64,000 nt of DNA from Clostridiaceae bacterium (GTDB lineage Bacteria > Bacillota > Clostridia > Peptostreptococcales > Natronincolaceae): positions 1 to 64,000 of the forward strand of contig JAHDLO010000007.1 in NCBI GenBank assembly GCA_018432235.1. The letters run 5' to 3'. The position numbers were made by a program, and so were the translations under genes. Below are positions 8,913 through 17,752 of this stretch, one piece after another; positions within the stretch are counted from its first letter, which is position 1, and each line of letters begins with the position of its first letter. Under the pieces are notes generated by a model. It was not told where the DNA came from. It worked only from the letters and a program-made list of their open reading frames with translations, and made no database searches.

Positions 8913-9563
8913 TTGAAACTAAAAAAAGAAAAAGTACTTCGCGTCATCGGCATTTTCTTTGTCATCATGCTTTTTTTTACTTTAATCGGTAGTAGGATAA
9001 ATGATCTTATGACCCCTGAAGTGGTTACCACAAGTGCAATACAGAATGAGCTGCAAATTAATATCAATAAAAATGCGGTCATTACGGAGGGTAATGTGTC
9101 CTTTACCCTTAACATGGAAAAGGAAAAGCTGCTTCAATTGGGGGATTCTCTTGAGGTGACGTTTTTGGAGGGGACAACTAGGGTCAGAGCGGTGGTAATC
9201 GATAAGGAATTTAACCCAGAGGCACAGGAAATGAGGTATATATGCCAGCTAATGGAAGAAGCGACTACAGTATATAATGGTCAGCACTGTCAGGTGAGGT
9301 TCGCCTATTCGCTGGGAAGCTTTAACAGGGTTTTGCCTCGTGAATGCTTGTTCTATGATGGGGGAGAGGCCTTTGTTTATTATGTTCAAGCTATGGACGC
9401 CGTTACTGGGAAGCAGCAAACGATTCAAAAACTAATGGTAGCCGTATTGGAGGAGGACGAATTTGGCGTAGCTGTTTCTGGCAATATTAGTGAGCGACAT
9501 CTGATTGTACGATATGCTACCAAGCCCTTGAAGGAAGGGCAAAGGGTGAGGTTGGGGCTATGA
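8913..9563 (+). CDS. HlyD/MacA-like membrane-fusion protein, short form
   Basis: This 216-residue protein has one N-terminal membrane anchor (residues 9-26) and an extracytoplasmic beta-rich domain (GDSLEVTFLEGTTRVRAVVID...). It ends in the GQRVRLGL strand typical of periplasmic-adaptor C-termini. It lacks the long coiled-coil hairpin and lipoyl domain of full adaptors. The start is TTG 8913 with GGGGGAT ahead. Its stop overlaps the next start (ATGA), so the two products are probably made together. Assignment as an adaptor is by fold-like pattern and neighbour. Confidence 0.6.
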   Translation: MKLKKEKVLRVIGIFFVIMLFFTLIGSRINDLMTPEVVTTSAIQNELQININKNAVITEGNVSFTLNMEKEKLLQLGDSLEVTFLEGTTRVRAVVIDKEFNPEAQEMRYICQLMEEATTVYNGQHCQVRFAYSLGSFNRVLPRECLFYDGGEAFVYYVQAMDAVTGKQQTIQKLMVAVLEEDEFGVAVSGNISERHLIVRYATKPLKEGQRVRLGL

Positions 9564-10738
9564 AGAAATTACGTGGATTTTTGATGCCATTGCTGCTATT
9601 GGCTATAATGCTGATGATACAGCTGATGCTCATAGGCGGATTTACAAAAAGGCCTCCTAGGGTTGAGGTGCTGAGCTTGAATTACAATTTAGAAAGCAGC
9701 CAGGCTCTGCAGCCTTCTGAATTAGAAAGAATGACGGGATATAACGTCACTTATCATGTGGAAGCCACAGGATATATTATGGAGCAGCCGATGAATATTA
9801 TCATCACCAATGGAAGCTATGGGAATTTTATAGGGGATGAACTAATCCAAGGGGCGTTTTTTACTGAAAGGGCTGCTGAATTGGGGCTGAATGCTGCGGT
9901 GATTAGCGAGGATTTAGCATTACAGCTATTCAATACCCCACAGGTGGTCAAAGAGACAATTCAAATCAATCATCAAACCTATAGCATAGTAGGGGTTTAC
10001 AAAAAGAATCCCTTGGTTACGGCTTTAACCTCCAATGGGAGAGAAACTATTTATATACCCAATAATAGTGATTTTCATAGGGAAAATGCAAGAAACAAAG
10101 GAATTCAACGGGTGCTGATTGATGTAAATGGAGATAGCAGAGATGAATTTATTAAAGAAAAGATTACCAGAGACCTTCAACGAGTTAGCAACGGTGTTGG
10201 TAGCTACGAGGTGAGGGATTATACTAAGGGAAGGATTATCCTCAGACAGTTCCCTCAGATAACCGGCTTCATAGCTGCCACTATGTTGATGCTATGTTTA
10301 TGTCGATTGATTCTGAAAATCTTTAGGACAAAGGGGGTTGAAATCAGGGAAAAGCTGCAGATGCTTACCTTCAAGGAGATTATACAGGAGGATCTTGGTG
10401 GCTATCTGATTTTAATGCTATACATAATAATTTCGCTGACGGGAATTTTTCTGCTTTATCGATTGGCGGCCTTTAACCTATATATTCCGCCAAAATATAT
10501 CCCGTCGGAGGGTCTGCTTCAGTTTGCCTTCTATAGAGATATCATAATGGAGAGGCTCCAAAGTAAAAATCTCAATTTTGGGATTACCCCATCGATCTAT
10601 GGCAGGTTATATGGGTATCAGCTTTTGCTTAACACGATATTCTTATTAATAGAAATCATTTTGATTATCAAGCTATATCGATTCATCAGGTCTAAGATTG
10701 CAGCATGGGAAGGGGAGGGAGAAAAATGGCAAGCTTAA
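9560..10738 (+). CDS. MacB-like ABC permease with extracytoplasmic core domain
   Basis: This 392-residue protein has one N-terminal membrane segment (residues ~8-27), then a MacB periplasmic-core-like region (TNGSYGNFIGDELIQG...AAVISEDLALQLF...IVGVYK). Three hydrophobic segments follow at about 235-252, 278-300 and 350-372. The FtsX-type C-terminal membrane domain is atypical and no MacB-type ATPase is encoded nearby. ATGA overlap with the adaptor gene indicates coupling. It may form an export or signal-transmission unit with the adaptor; which ATPase drives it is unclear. Confidence 0.6.
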   Translation: MKKLRGFLMPLLLLAIMLMIQLMLIGGFTKRPPRVEVLSLNYNLESSQALQPSELERMTGYNVTYHVEATGYIMEQPMNIIITNGSYGNFIGDELIQGAFFTERAAELGLNAAVISEDLALQLFNTPQVVKETIQINHQTYSIVGVYKKNPLVTALTSNGRETIYIPNNSDFHRENARNKGIQRVLIDVNGDSRDEFIKEKITRDLQRVSNGVGSYEVRDYTKGRIILRQFPQITGFIAATMLMLCLCRLILKIFRTKGVEIREKLQMLTFKEIIQEDLGGYLILMLYIIISLTGIFLLYRLAAFNLYIPPKYIPSEGLLQFAFYRDIIMERLQSKNLNFGITPSIYGRLYGYQLLLNTIFLLIEIILIIKLYRFIRSKIAAWEGEGEKWQA

Positions 10739-11862
10739 GCTTAAAGGAGATACAAAAGGTTTATTCCAATGGCGTAGAGGCGGTAAAAAATGTGAGCTTG
10801 GAGATTGAAGGCGACGAATTTATCATATTTGTCGGACCCTCTGGCTGCGGAAAAACGACTTTGCTTCGGATGATTGCCGGGCTTGAAGAGATTACCTCAG
10901 GAGAATTGCTGATTGATGATAAAAATATGAATAAGGTAGACCCGAAGGATAGGGATATCGCCATGGTTTTTCAGAATTATGCCCTTTATCCCCATATGAC
11001 AGTCTACAAAAATATAACCTTAGGACTGAAGCTTAGAAGGGTGCCGAAGGCTGAGATACAGCAACGGGTAACGGATGCTGCCAATATGCTGAAAATCTCT
11101 CATTTGCTAGACAGAAGACCTAAGCTGCTTTCGGGAGGAGAACGACAGCGGGTGGCTATGGCTAGGGCAATTGTCAGAGAGCCAAAGCTTTTTTTGATGG
11201 ATGAGCCCTTATCAAATCTCGATGCAAAGCTGAGGGTCCAAATGCGTTCGGAAATCGCAAGGCTCCATCGACAGCTAAAAACCACCTTTATTTTTGTTAC
11301 CCATGACCAAACAGAGGCCATGACTCTAGGCACCCGAATTGTAGTAATGCGTAATGGAGAAATTCAGCAGGTGGATACGCCGCATCAAATTTACCATCAT
11401 CCTGCCAATATGTTTGTAGCCAGCTTTATCGGTTCCCCCGAAATGAATTTTATAGAGACAACGCCAGTATACAATGATTCCGGAGTTTGTCTAGCGATAG
11501 GGGGTCAGTGCTTTATGCTGGAGGATAAATGGTCACTGCCTTTAATCGAAGCGGGATATCTTGATCGCAAAGTTATGATGGGGATACGTCCCTCAGATAT
11601 ACAACTGAATCAGGGGACTGCTGAAGCCAAGAAAGAGCATACCCTTCAGGTTCCGGTGGATTATGTAGAAAATTTGGGTGATGAAACCAACATTCATTTC
11701 ACTATAGCCGGAACCCGATGCATTGGTAAGGTGACAATCGCCAGCTCTTTTCATATTGGTCAAGTCCTTGATGTGAGCCTGGATTTTTCAAAAATTCATT
11801 TGTTTGATATGGACTCAGAAAAATCCCTAGAGTATTTGACATACCCGCAAGAGGCGACCTAA
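10726..11862 (+). CDS. MalK/UgpC-like ABC transporter ATPase
   Basis: This 378-residue cytoplasmic ATPase has Walker A GPSGCGKT (residues ~38-45), signature LSGGERQR (~136) and Walker B LFLMDEP (~154). A C-terminal regulatory TOBE-like region follows (MMGIRPSDIQL...). It is the natural motor for the two CUT1 permeases encoded upstream. It is separated from them by the adaptor and MacB-like genes, and its 5' end overlaps the latter. ATG 10726 follows AGGGGAGGGAG; the ATG at 10705 lacks such a site. Confidence 0.85.
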   Translation: MASLSLKEIQKVYSNGVEAVKNVSLEIEGDEFIIFVGPSGCGKTTLLRMIAGLEEITSGELLIDDKNMNKVDPKDRDIAMVFQNYALYPHMTVYKNITLGLKLRRVPKAEIQQRVTDAANMLKISHLLDRRPKLLSGGERQRVAMARAIVREPKLFLMDEPLSNLDAKLRVQMRSEIARLHRQLKTTFIFVTHDQTEAMTLGTRIVVMRNGEIQQVDTPHQIYHHPANMFVASFIGSPEMNFIETTPVYNDSGVCLAIGGQCFMLEDKWSLPLIEAGYLDRKVMMGIRPSDIQLNQGTAEAKKEHTLQVPVDYVENLGDETNIHFTIAGTRCIGKVTIASSFHIGQVLDVSLDFSKIHLFDMDSEKSLEYLTYPQEAT

Positions 11863-11876
11863 GTCCTTCAAGAACG

Positions 11877-11934
11877 TGCCACGGGGACGCTTTGTTTGGC
11901 ACGCTAACGTGCCAAACAAAGCGTCCCCGTGGCA
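11877..11934. repeat. REP-like palindrome, 27-bp arms
   Basis: Positions 11877-11903 are the exact reverse complement of 11908-11934, with a 4-nt loop (CTAA). The arm begins TGCCACGGGGACGC. No T tract follows, so it is not a simple terminator. Similar CACGGGGAC-containing palindromes are spread through Firmicute genomes and are linked to REP-associated IS200-like transposases; that link is from general knowledge, not shown here. It lies just after the last gene of the peptide cluster. Confidence 0.8.
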
Positions 11935-12140
11935 TCTTTCGTAGCTTATGGGACTGAATACTTATAAATAACTCAAAAAAAACGATAATTCTCAAAAAAA
12001 TGTAGTAAAATCAAATATTTTGAATGTATTCTTCAACTGGAATTACCCAAAATAAGTAGGAGGACTCAATGGAGAAGTCTGTATTTTGGCTAATCATGAG
12101 GCGGATGCAGGTGAATAGAATATTGAAAGTATCATTATAT

Positions 12141-12173
12141 AAAGGGGTTGCTGGTGCAACTCCTTTATTTTAT
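12141..12173 (+). terminator. Terminator-like hairpin
   Basis: AAAGGGGTTGC pairs with GCAACTCCTTT (one G-U), followed by ATTTTAT. It is about 280 bp beyond the last peptide-cluster gene and may end that transcript. Confidence 0.5.
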
Positions 12174-12179
12174 CGTCTC

Positions 12180-12482
12180 AAACAGTCATAGGGTAAGAAC
12201 ACCAAGTGGAATGAAACTAGCCTTATTTACGAGGAAAGCTCATTTATTCCCTGATATAGGGGGATTAAGGGAACGTCCTCCTTTATTAAAATTAGGGAGA
12301 TACAGTAGAATGTTAAAGGAACACATGGTTTATCTGGAAAACAATGAGGCGAATTCATTTTACTTTAAATATAGGAAACAGTCATGATTTAAAACACCAT
12401 GTGGAATGAAACTAGTCTTATTTAGGAGGAAAGCTCGTTTATTTCCTGTGATAAGGGGGTGAAGGGGACTCACCTCATTAGT
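12180..12482. repeat. Two degenerate ~105-bp direct repeats, 196-bp period
   Basis: The stretches starting at 12180 and 12376 share AAACAGTCAT, ACACCA-GTGGAATGAAACTAG, CTTATTTA-GAGGAAAGCT and later GGGGG-rich blocks. The intergenic region 11863-12903 holds no convincing gene. The short open frame at 12148-12387 runs through the repeat and shows no coding signals. The repeat could be a decayed duplicated gene end or a tandem RNA element. Confidence 0.55.
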
Positions 12483-12727
12483 AAATGGGTAGTGAGTAGT
12501 ATTTGAAATAAGTGATACTATGCGCTATAGGGCACTGATGCAGGGAGTCTACTGACATTTTAGGGAATATATGGAGAAAAGATTGTCAAAAAATAAGCAA
12601 TTAAGTAAAATGTATACACCAAATTATAAAAAATTTTAAGTTTTCAGAATATTTAAATTTAAACATTGGCATCGTTTTCCGATGGTCAGGCCAGTGTATA
12701 TATGCAACCAAAAATTAAAACTACATA

Positions 12728-12756
12728 TTGACAGCCCACCTTTCTGGGGCTATAAT
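12728..12756 (+). promoter_or_regulatory. Perfect sigma-A promoter of the liv operon
   Basis: TTGACA (12728-12733), a 17-bp spacer and TATAAT (12751-12756) match the vegetative consensus in all 12 positions. The start of transcription would be near 12763, leaving a ~140-nt AT-rich leader before livJ. That leader contains a TACAGT...ACTGTA bracketed hairpin. Confidence 0.85.
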
Positions 12757-12903
12757 AAGCGTTATAGTAAATGTTGATAAATACAGTAATGGTCAGTTAA
12801 TATTATTATTCATATAAGAAAAATAATATGACAGATAACTGTATATTTATTTATATTTACGTATAAATATTAAAACAATTAGTAAGATATGGGGGGACTG
12901 TAA

Positions 12904-14088
12904 ATGAAGAGAAAATTATTTTTAATTATTGCCTTATTGATGGTTGCAAGTTTAGTTTTATCGGCTTGCACTAGCAAGGATCCTGCTCCGGTAAATAACG
13001 GAGGGGATAAGCCTACAGGAGAAACAATCAAAATCGGTGGTATTCTTGAAATGACAGGTAATATTGCCAGCTTTGGTCAATCTTCAAGAAATGGTATTGT
13101 CTTAGCGTTTGAAGAAATCAATGCTAAGGGTGGTGTTTTAGGAAAGCAGATCGAGTTTGTTCTTGAGGACAATAAGAGTATTCAGGTTGAGTCAGCTACT
13201 GCAGCCCAGAAGCTTATCCAACAAAATGGTGTTGCTGCAATTCTTGGTGCTGTTGCCAGCTCAAATACCTTAGCCGCTGCACCTATTGCACAGGATGCTA
13301 AAATACCTTTGATTTCACCAAGCTCCACTAACCCAGCTGTAACTGAAGTTGGAGACTATATCTTTAGATCCTGCTTCATTGATCCATTCCAAGGCGTGGT
13401 AATGTCAAAGTTTGCTATTGAAAACCTGGGTGCTAAGACTGCAGCTATCATGACAGACAACAATAGTGACTATTCCATCGGTTTAACTGAAGTATTTAAG
13501 GAAGCCTTCACAGCTGCCGGCGGAAAAATCGTATCAGAGGTTGCTTACGTTAGCGGTGACACAGATTTTAACTCTATATTAACATCTGTTAAAAATGCTG
13601 GTCCAGAGGTTGTGTTTATTCCTGGATACTATGATTCCGTAGGACTTATTCTTGATCAAGCTAAAAATAACGTTGGTTTCTCAAGTGATATCGTGTTCTT
13701 AGGAACAGATGGATGGGATTCACCTACATTATTTGATTTAGCCGGAGATAGTGCGAATGGAACCTACTTCAGTAATCACTATTCTCCAGACGCAGACTCT
13801 GCAATTGTAAAAGATTTCATTGCATCATACAAGGCTAAATTCAATGGTGCTATACCAGATGCCCTTGCTGCTACTGCATATGATGCTGCATACATGATCG
13901 CAGCAGCTATTGAATCAGCAGGAACAACTGATGCAGCTGCATTAAGAGATGCTATTGCGGCAGTTCAGCTTGAAGGTGTAAGTGGTAACATTAAGCTTAA
14001 CGAGAAGAGAGACCCTGTTAAGAGTGCGGTTGTTATCAAAATTGATGGCGGTGCACAAACATACTACAGCACAGTTGAACCTAACTAA
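12904..14088 (+). CDS. livJ: Branched-chain amino-acid ABC transporter substrate-binding lipoprotein
   Basis: This 394-residue lipoprotein is the extracellular receptor for leucine, isoleucine or valine (or related amino acids). The signal peptide ends in the lipobox LVLSAC, with the acylated cysteine at ~22. The mature part is a type I periplasmic-binding fold, with IKIGGILEMTGNIASFGQSSRNG at its start and GAVASSNTLAAAPIAQ in the ligand-binding region. It is the first gene of a five-gene operon and is separated from the permeases by a hairpin, consistent with higher receptor expression. A GGGGGGACTG site precedes the ATG. Confidence 0.93.
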   Translation: MKRKLFLIIALLMVASLVLSACTSKDPAPVNNGGDKPTGETIKIGGILEMTGNIASFGQSSRNGIVLAFEEINAKGGVLGKQIEFVLEDNKSIQVESATAAQKLIQQNGVAAILGAVASSNTLAAAPIAQDAKIPLISPSSTNPAVTEVGDYIFRSCFIDPFQGVVMSKFAIENLGAKTAAIMTDNNSDYSIGLTEVFKEAFTAAGGKIVSEVAYVSGDTDFNSILTSVKNAGPEVVFIPGYYDSVGLILDQAKNNVGFSSDIVFLGTDGWDSPTLFDLAGDSANGTYFSNHYSPDADSAIVKDFIASYKAKFNGAIPDALAATAYDAAYMIAAAIESAGTTDAAALRDAIAAVQLEGVSGNIKLNEKRDPVKSAVVIKIDGGAQTYYSTVEPN

Positions 14089-14115
14089 GTTCATATAATT
14101 TATAAAGTGGTAATT

Positions 14116-14143
14116 GAGGGGTGTCTCCATACCCCTCTTTACT
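14116..14143 (+). terminator. Attenuator-type hairpin between livJ and livH
   Basis: GAGGGGT (14116-14122) pairs with ACCCCTC (14131-14137), followed by TTTAC. A partial terminator here would allow some read-through into the permease genes. The rest of 14089-14300 shows nothing else clear. Confidence 0.55.
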
Positions 14144-14300
14144 GCTTATTAATTGTATAGGAATATTTTGTTAATTGCGCTATACTCAAGTTTTTAACAG
14201 AGGATGACATTAATGATTTCTCTGGGAGAAAAGCATAAAATGCTTTGATATTGATTTATTTTCAACAGATAAAATACAACATATTAAGGAGTGAGACTCA

Positions 14301-15194
14301 GTGGACTTATCTGCAAAGACAATTGAGTTCTTACAGCAGCTAATCAATGGAATTTCTCTTGGAAGCGTATATGCACTTGTGGCACTGGGATATACCATGG
14401 TCTATGGTATTATCAAGCTGATAAATTTCGCCCATGGTGATGTTTTTATGCTTGGTGCTGTTTTTGGCTATTTTGCTATTACGATGTTTGGACTATCCTT
14501 TTATCCAGCTTTGATTGTTTCGATGGTCATTTGCGCAGCATTAGGTGTCGTGATGGAAAGAATAGCATATAAGCCCTTAAGAAATTCACACCGTGTAGCA
14601 TCATTGATGACTGCTGTTGGACTTTCATTATTTTTTCAAAATTTTACCGTGTATAGGATTGGTGCACAGCCTAAGGCATTCCCAAGAAGTGCTCCTGTCA
14701 ACTGGAATGTATTTGGTGTTAACATCAGTAGTCGACAAGTACTGATATTAGCGACTGCGGTAGTATTGATGATTGCATTACATTTTATTGTTCAAAAAAC
14801 AAAAATGGGTAAGGCTATGCGGGCTGTTTCCTTTGATCGTGATGCAGCAATGCTTATGGGAATCAACGTCAATAATACGATATCCTTTACCTTTGCCATT
14901 GGTTCTGCCTTAGCAGGTGCCGCCGGCGTGCTGGTTGGGCAGTACTATGGTGTTGTTAATCCGTTAATGGGTACCCTATATGGCTTAAAGGCCTTCGTTG
15001 CAGCGGTTTTGGGTGGAATAGGAATCCTTCCGGGGGCTATGCTGGGGGGCTTATTCCTAGGGCTTGCTGAAACAGGTGTCAGTGCCATCGGATACTCAAC
15101 CTTTAGAGATGCTGTTGCTTTTGCAATTTTAATTATCATTTTAATTTTCAAACCAGCAGGAATATTGGGTAAAAATACCAGAGAGAAGGTGTAA
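14301..15194 (+). CDS. livH: Branched-chain amino-acid ABC permease LivH
   Basis: This 297-residue inner-membrane protein is one of the two channel subunits. The start (FLQQLINGISLGSVYALVALGYTMVYGI) is characteristic of LivH, and the cytoplasmic loop MRAVSFDRDAAMLMGINV contacts the ATPases. It begins at GTG 14301 after AAGGAGTGAG. livM follows after two bases, so they are translationally linked. Confidence 0.95.
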   Translation: MDLSAKTIEFLQQLINGISLGSVYALVALGYTMVYGIIKLINFAHGDVFMLGAVFGYFAITMFGLSFYPALIVSMVICAALGVVMERIAYKPLRNSHRVASLMTAVGLSLFFQNFTVYRIGAQPKAFPRSAPVNWNVFGVNISSRQVLILATAVVLMIALHFIVQKTKMGKAMRAVSFDRDAAMLMGINVNNTISFTFAIGSALAGAAGVLVGQYYGVVNPLMGTLYGLKAFVAAVLGGIGILPGAMLGGLFLGLAETGVSAIGYSTFRDAVAFAILIIILIFKPAGILGKNTREKV

Positions 15195-15196
15195 TC

Positions 15197-16159
15197 ATGA
15201 ATAAGAAGAAGCTAATATTTATCACCGGTGCTGTTGCAGTAGGGGTTGTGGTTCAACTCTTAATTTCCTCTGGCGTGATTAACCCTTATTTTGCACAAAT
15301 ACTCACTTTAATGAGTATGTATGCTATTCTGGCAACCAGCTTAAACCTAATTAATGGTATTACCGGACAGTTTTCATTGGGTCATGCAGGTTTTATGGCC
15401 CTTGGTGGTTATTTTTCAGCGATTCTTACAACTAAACTGGCTTTACCATTACCGAATTTTCTTATGTTTCCATTGAGCTTGCTTTTTGGTGGTTTAGTGG
15501 CTGCAGCAGCAGGCTTCCTAGTTGGATTACCTACCCTTAGACTTCGTGGCGATTATCTGGCTATAGCGACCTTAGGCCTTGGAGAAATTATACGTGTAAT
15601 GTTTGTAAACTGGAAGTATGTTGGAGCGGCAGCAGGAATGAAGGGGATTCCCGGATATACAAATTTTCTCTGGACCTATGTTATTGCTGTTTTTTCAATT
15701 TTAATCATAGTGAACTTTATTAAATCCTCTCACGGCCGTGCGTGTATTTCTATTCGGGAGGATGAAATTGCGGCTGAAACAATGGGCATCAACACTACCA
15801 AATACAAGGTTATGGCATTTGTTATCGGGGCCTTTTTTGCTGGAGTTGCAGGTGGAATATTCGGACATTTAATTCGTCTGCTGCATCCAAACTCCTTCAC
15901 CTTCATGGTATCTGTTGAAATTTTACTGATGGTTGTTTTAGGCGGTCTTGGTAGTATTACCGGGTCTATAGCTGCTGCTGTTTTTCTAACCGGTTTAACA
16001 GAAGCTTTGCGACAATTCAGTGACCTAAGAATGATTATTTACTCTCTAATGTTGATCGTTATTATGCTTTTTAGACCACAGGGTCTACTGGGAACACGAG
16101 AATTTTCATTAGATATGTTTAGTAAATTTACTAAAAAAGCAGAAAAGGCAGAGAGGTGA
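15197..16159 (+). CDS. livM: Branched-chain amino-acid ABC permease LivM
   Basis: This 320-residue polytopic membrane protein is the partner of LivH. LivM hallmarks are seen: NLINGITGQFSLGHAGFMALGGY, LRLRGDYLAIATLGLGEI and the cytoplasmic loop REDEIAAETMGINTTKYK. It lies between livH and livG with minimal spacing in a single operon. Confidence 0.95.
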   Translation: MNKKKLIFITGAVAVGVVVQLLISSGVINPYFAQILTLMSMYAILATSLNLINGITGQFSLGHAGFMALGGYFSAILTTKLALPLPNFLMFPLSLLFGGLVAAAAGFLVGLPTLRLRGDYLAIATLGLGEIIRVMFVNWKYVGAAAGMKGIPGYTNFLWTYVIAVFSILIIVNFIKSSHGRACISIREDEIAAETMGINTTKYKVMAFVIGAFFAGVAGGIFGHLIRLLHPNSFTFMVSVEILLMVVLGGLGSITGSIAAAVFLTGLTEALRQFSDLRMIIYSLMLIVIMLFRPQGLLGTREFSLDMFSKFTKKAEKAER

Positions 16160-16166
16160 GGCGGAG

Positions 16167-16949
16167 ATGGCGATTCTAGAGACAAGTAATCTTGTTAAAA
16201 CCTTTGGTGGACTAACGGCTGTTAGTAAGTTTGATATTTACCTGAATGAGGGTGAATTAATCGGATTAATTGGCCCTAATGGTGCAGGAAAAACAACTGC
16301 ATTCAATATGTTAACCGGTGTTTACAGACCATCCTCCGGTTCAATTAAGCTGATGGGAGAAAGCATTGTTGGTCAAAAACCCTATGAGATTACACAGAAG
16401 GGTATAGCAAGAACCTTCCAAAATATACGTTTGTTTAAGGATTTAACAGTAGTAGACAATGTTAAGATTGCGTATCATCAAAATGTAAAATATGGGGTTG
16501 CAACGGGGATTTTGCAAACCAAGCAATATGTAGATGAAGAAGCAGAAATTCAGCAAAAGGCTGTAGCGCTTTTAAAAATATTTAACTTAGATCATAAAAA
16601 AAATGAGTTATCTAAAAATCTGCCCTATGGAGAGCAGCGGCGTCTGGAAATAGCCAGAGCCCTTGCTACGAATCCTAAGGTGCTTCTACTGGATGAGCCG
16701 GCAGCCGGTATGAATCCACAGGAAACCCATGATCTTATGGAGATGATCCGTTGGATTCGAGATCAATTCAAATTAACGATTCTTTTAATCGAGCATGATA
16801 TGTCTTTAGTTATGAATGTATGTGAAAGAATTTATGTATTGGACTATGGTAAGATTATTGCCCATGGTTGTCCGGAAGACATCAGAACAAATCCTAAGGT
16901 AATCGAGGCTTATCTGGGAGAGGAGGTTGACCTAAGTGCTGAAAATTGA
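16167..16949 (+). CDS. livG: Branched-chain amino-acid ABC ATPase LivG
   Basis: This 260-residue ATPase has Walker A GPNGAGKT (residues ~34-41), the LivG-type ARTFQNIRLFKDLTV segment, Walker B LLLDEPAAGMNPQE and the H-loop LIEHDMSLVM. The signature is degenerate (LPYGEQRR), as is usual in LivG. It overlaps the next gene by 14 bp. Confidence 0.95.
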   Translation: MAILETSNLVKTFGGLTAVSKFDIYLNEGELIGLIGPNGAGKTTAFNMLTGVYRPSSGSIKLMGESIVGQKPYEITQKGIARTFQNIRLFKDLTVVDNVKIAYHQNVKYGVATGILQTKQYVDEEAEIQQKAVALLKIFNLDHKKNELSKNLPYGEQRRLEIARALATNPKVLLLDEPAAGMNPQETHDLMEMIRWIRDQFKLTILLIEHDMSLVMNVCERIYVLDYGKIIAHGCPEDIRTNPKVIEAYLGEEVDLSAEN

Positions 16950-17646
16950 AAACCTACATGTATATTATGGGGCAATCCATGCGATTAAAGGAATTTCTCT
17001 GGAGGTTGAAGAAGGTCAGATCGTTACTTTAATTGGTGCAAATGGAGCAGGAAAAACCACCATTTTAAGAACAATATCTGGTTTAAATAAAGCAAAGGAA
17101 GGTAAAATCACCTTTTTAGGCAAGGATATTCATACTGTTCCTGCGCAAAATATCGTACCATTAGGTGTTTCTCAGGTGCCTGAGGGGCGTAGAGTCTTTG
17201 CAAACCTATCTGTTTTAGATAACCTAACCCTTGGTGCTTACCTAAGAAAGGATAAGGATGGTATTAAAAAGGACATGGACATGGTATTTGAGCGTTTCCC
17301 TCGTCTTTTGGAGAGAAAGCATCAGTTATCCGGCACCCTAAGCGGTGGTGAGCAGCAAATGCTGGCAATGGGCAGAGCCTTAATGTCACGCCCAAAGCTA
17401 TTGTTGCTGGATGAGCCATCTATGGGTCTTGCCCCATTACTTGTTCAAGAGATTTTTTCCATCATTAAGGATTTAAACAAGGCAGGCACCACTATACTGC
17501 TGGTTGAGCAAAATGCCCATATGGCTCTTTCGATCGCTAATGTAGGATATGTGCTGGAAACAGGCAATATTGTTCTTTCTGGGGATGCCAAGGAGCTTGC
17601 AAAAAGTGATGATATTAGTGCAGCTTATTTGGGTGGCAATCATTAG
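16936..17646 (+). CDS. livF: Branched-chain amino-acid ABC ATPase LivF
   Basis: This 236-residue ATPase pairs with LivG. Walker A is GANGAGKT, the signature LSGGEQQM and Walker B LLLDEPSMGLAP; the VPEGRRVFANLSVLDNL segment is typical of LivF. It starts at GTG 16936 within the end of livG, with GGAGG just upstream, so translation is coupled. Confidence 0.95.
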   Translation: MLKIENLHVYYGAIHAIKGISLEVEEGQIVTLIGANGAGKTTILRTISGLNKAKEGKITFLGKDIHTVPAQNIVPLGVSQVPEGRRVFANLSVLDNLTLGAYLRKDKDGIKKDMDMVFERFPRLLERKHQLSGTLSGGEQQMLAMGRALMSRPKLLLLDEPSMGLAPLLVQEIFSIIKDLNKAGTTILLVEQNAHMALSIANVGYVLETGNIVLSGDAKELAKSDDISAAYLGGNH

Positions 17647-17724
17647 ATGACAAGTGGAGGTTCTATCGACGCCTTTGGTGATGAGATTAAAAGCTTAACC
17701 CAATAAGACAGAATAAAATAAACT

Positions 17725-17752
17725 AGAGGGCTTTAAGTTAAGCCCTCTTTTG
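17725..17752 (+). terminator. Terminator of the liv operon
   Basis: AGAGGGCTT (17725-17733) pairs with AAGCCCTCT (17740-17748) around a 6-nt loop and is followed by TTTGATGTATTT. Confidence 0.75.

Noticed and set aside
12148..12387. 79-codon open frame in the gap before livJ
   Set aside because: It spans the degenerate DNA repeat and a terminator-like hairpin, with no ribosome site or recognisable sequence.
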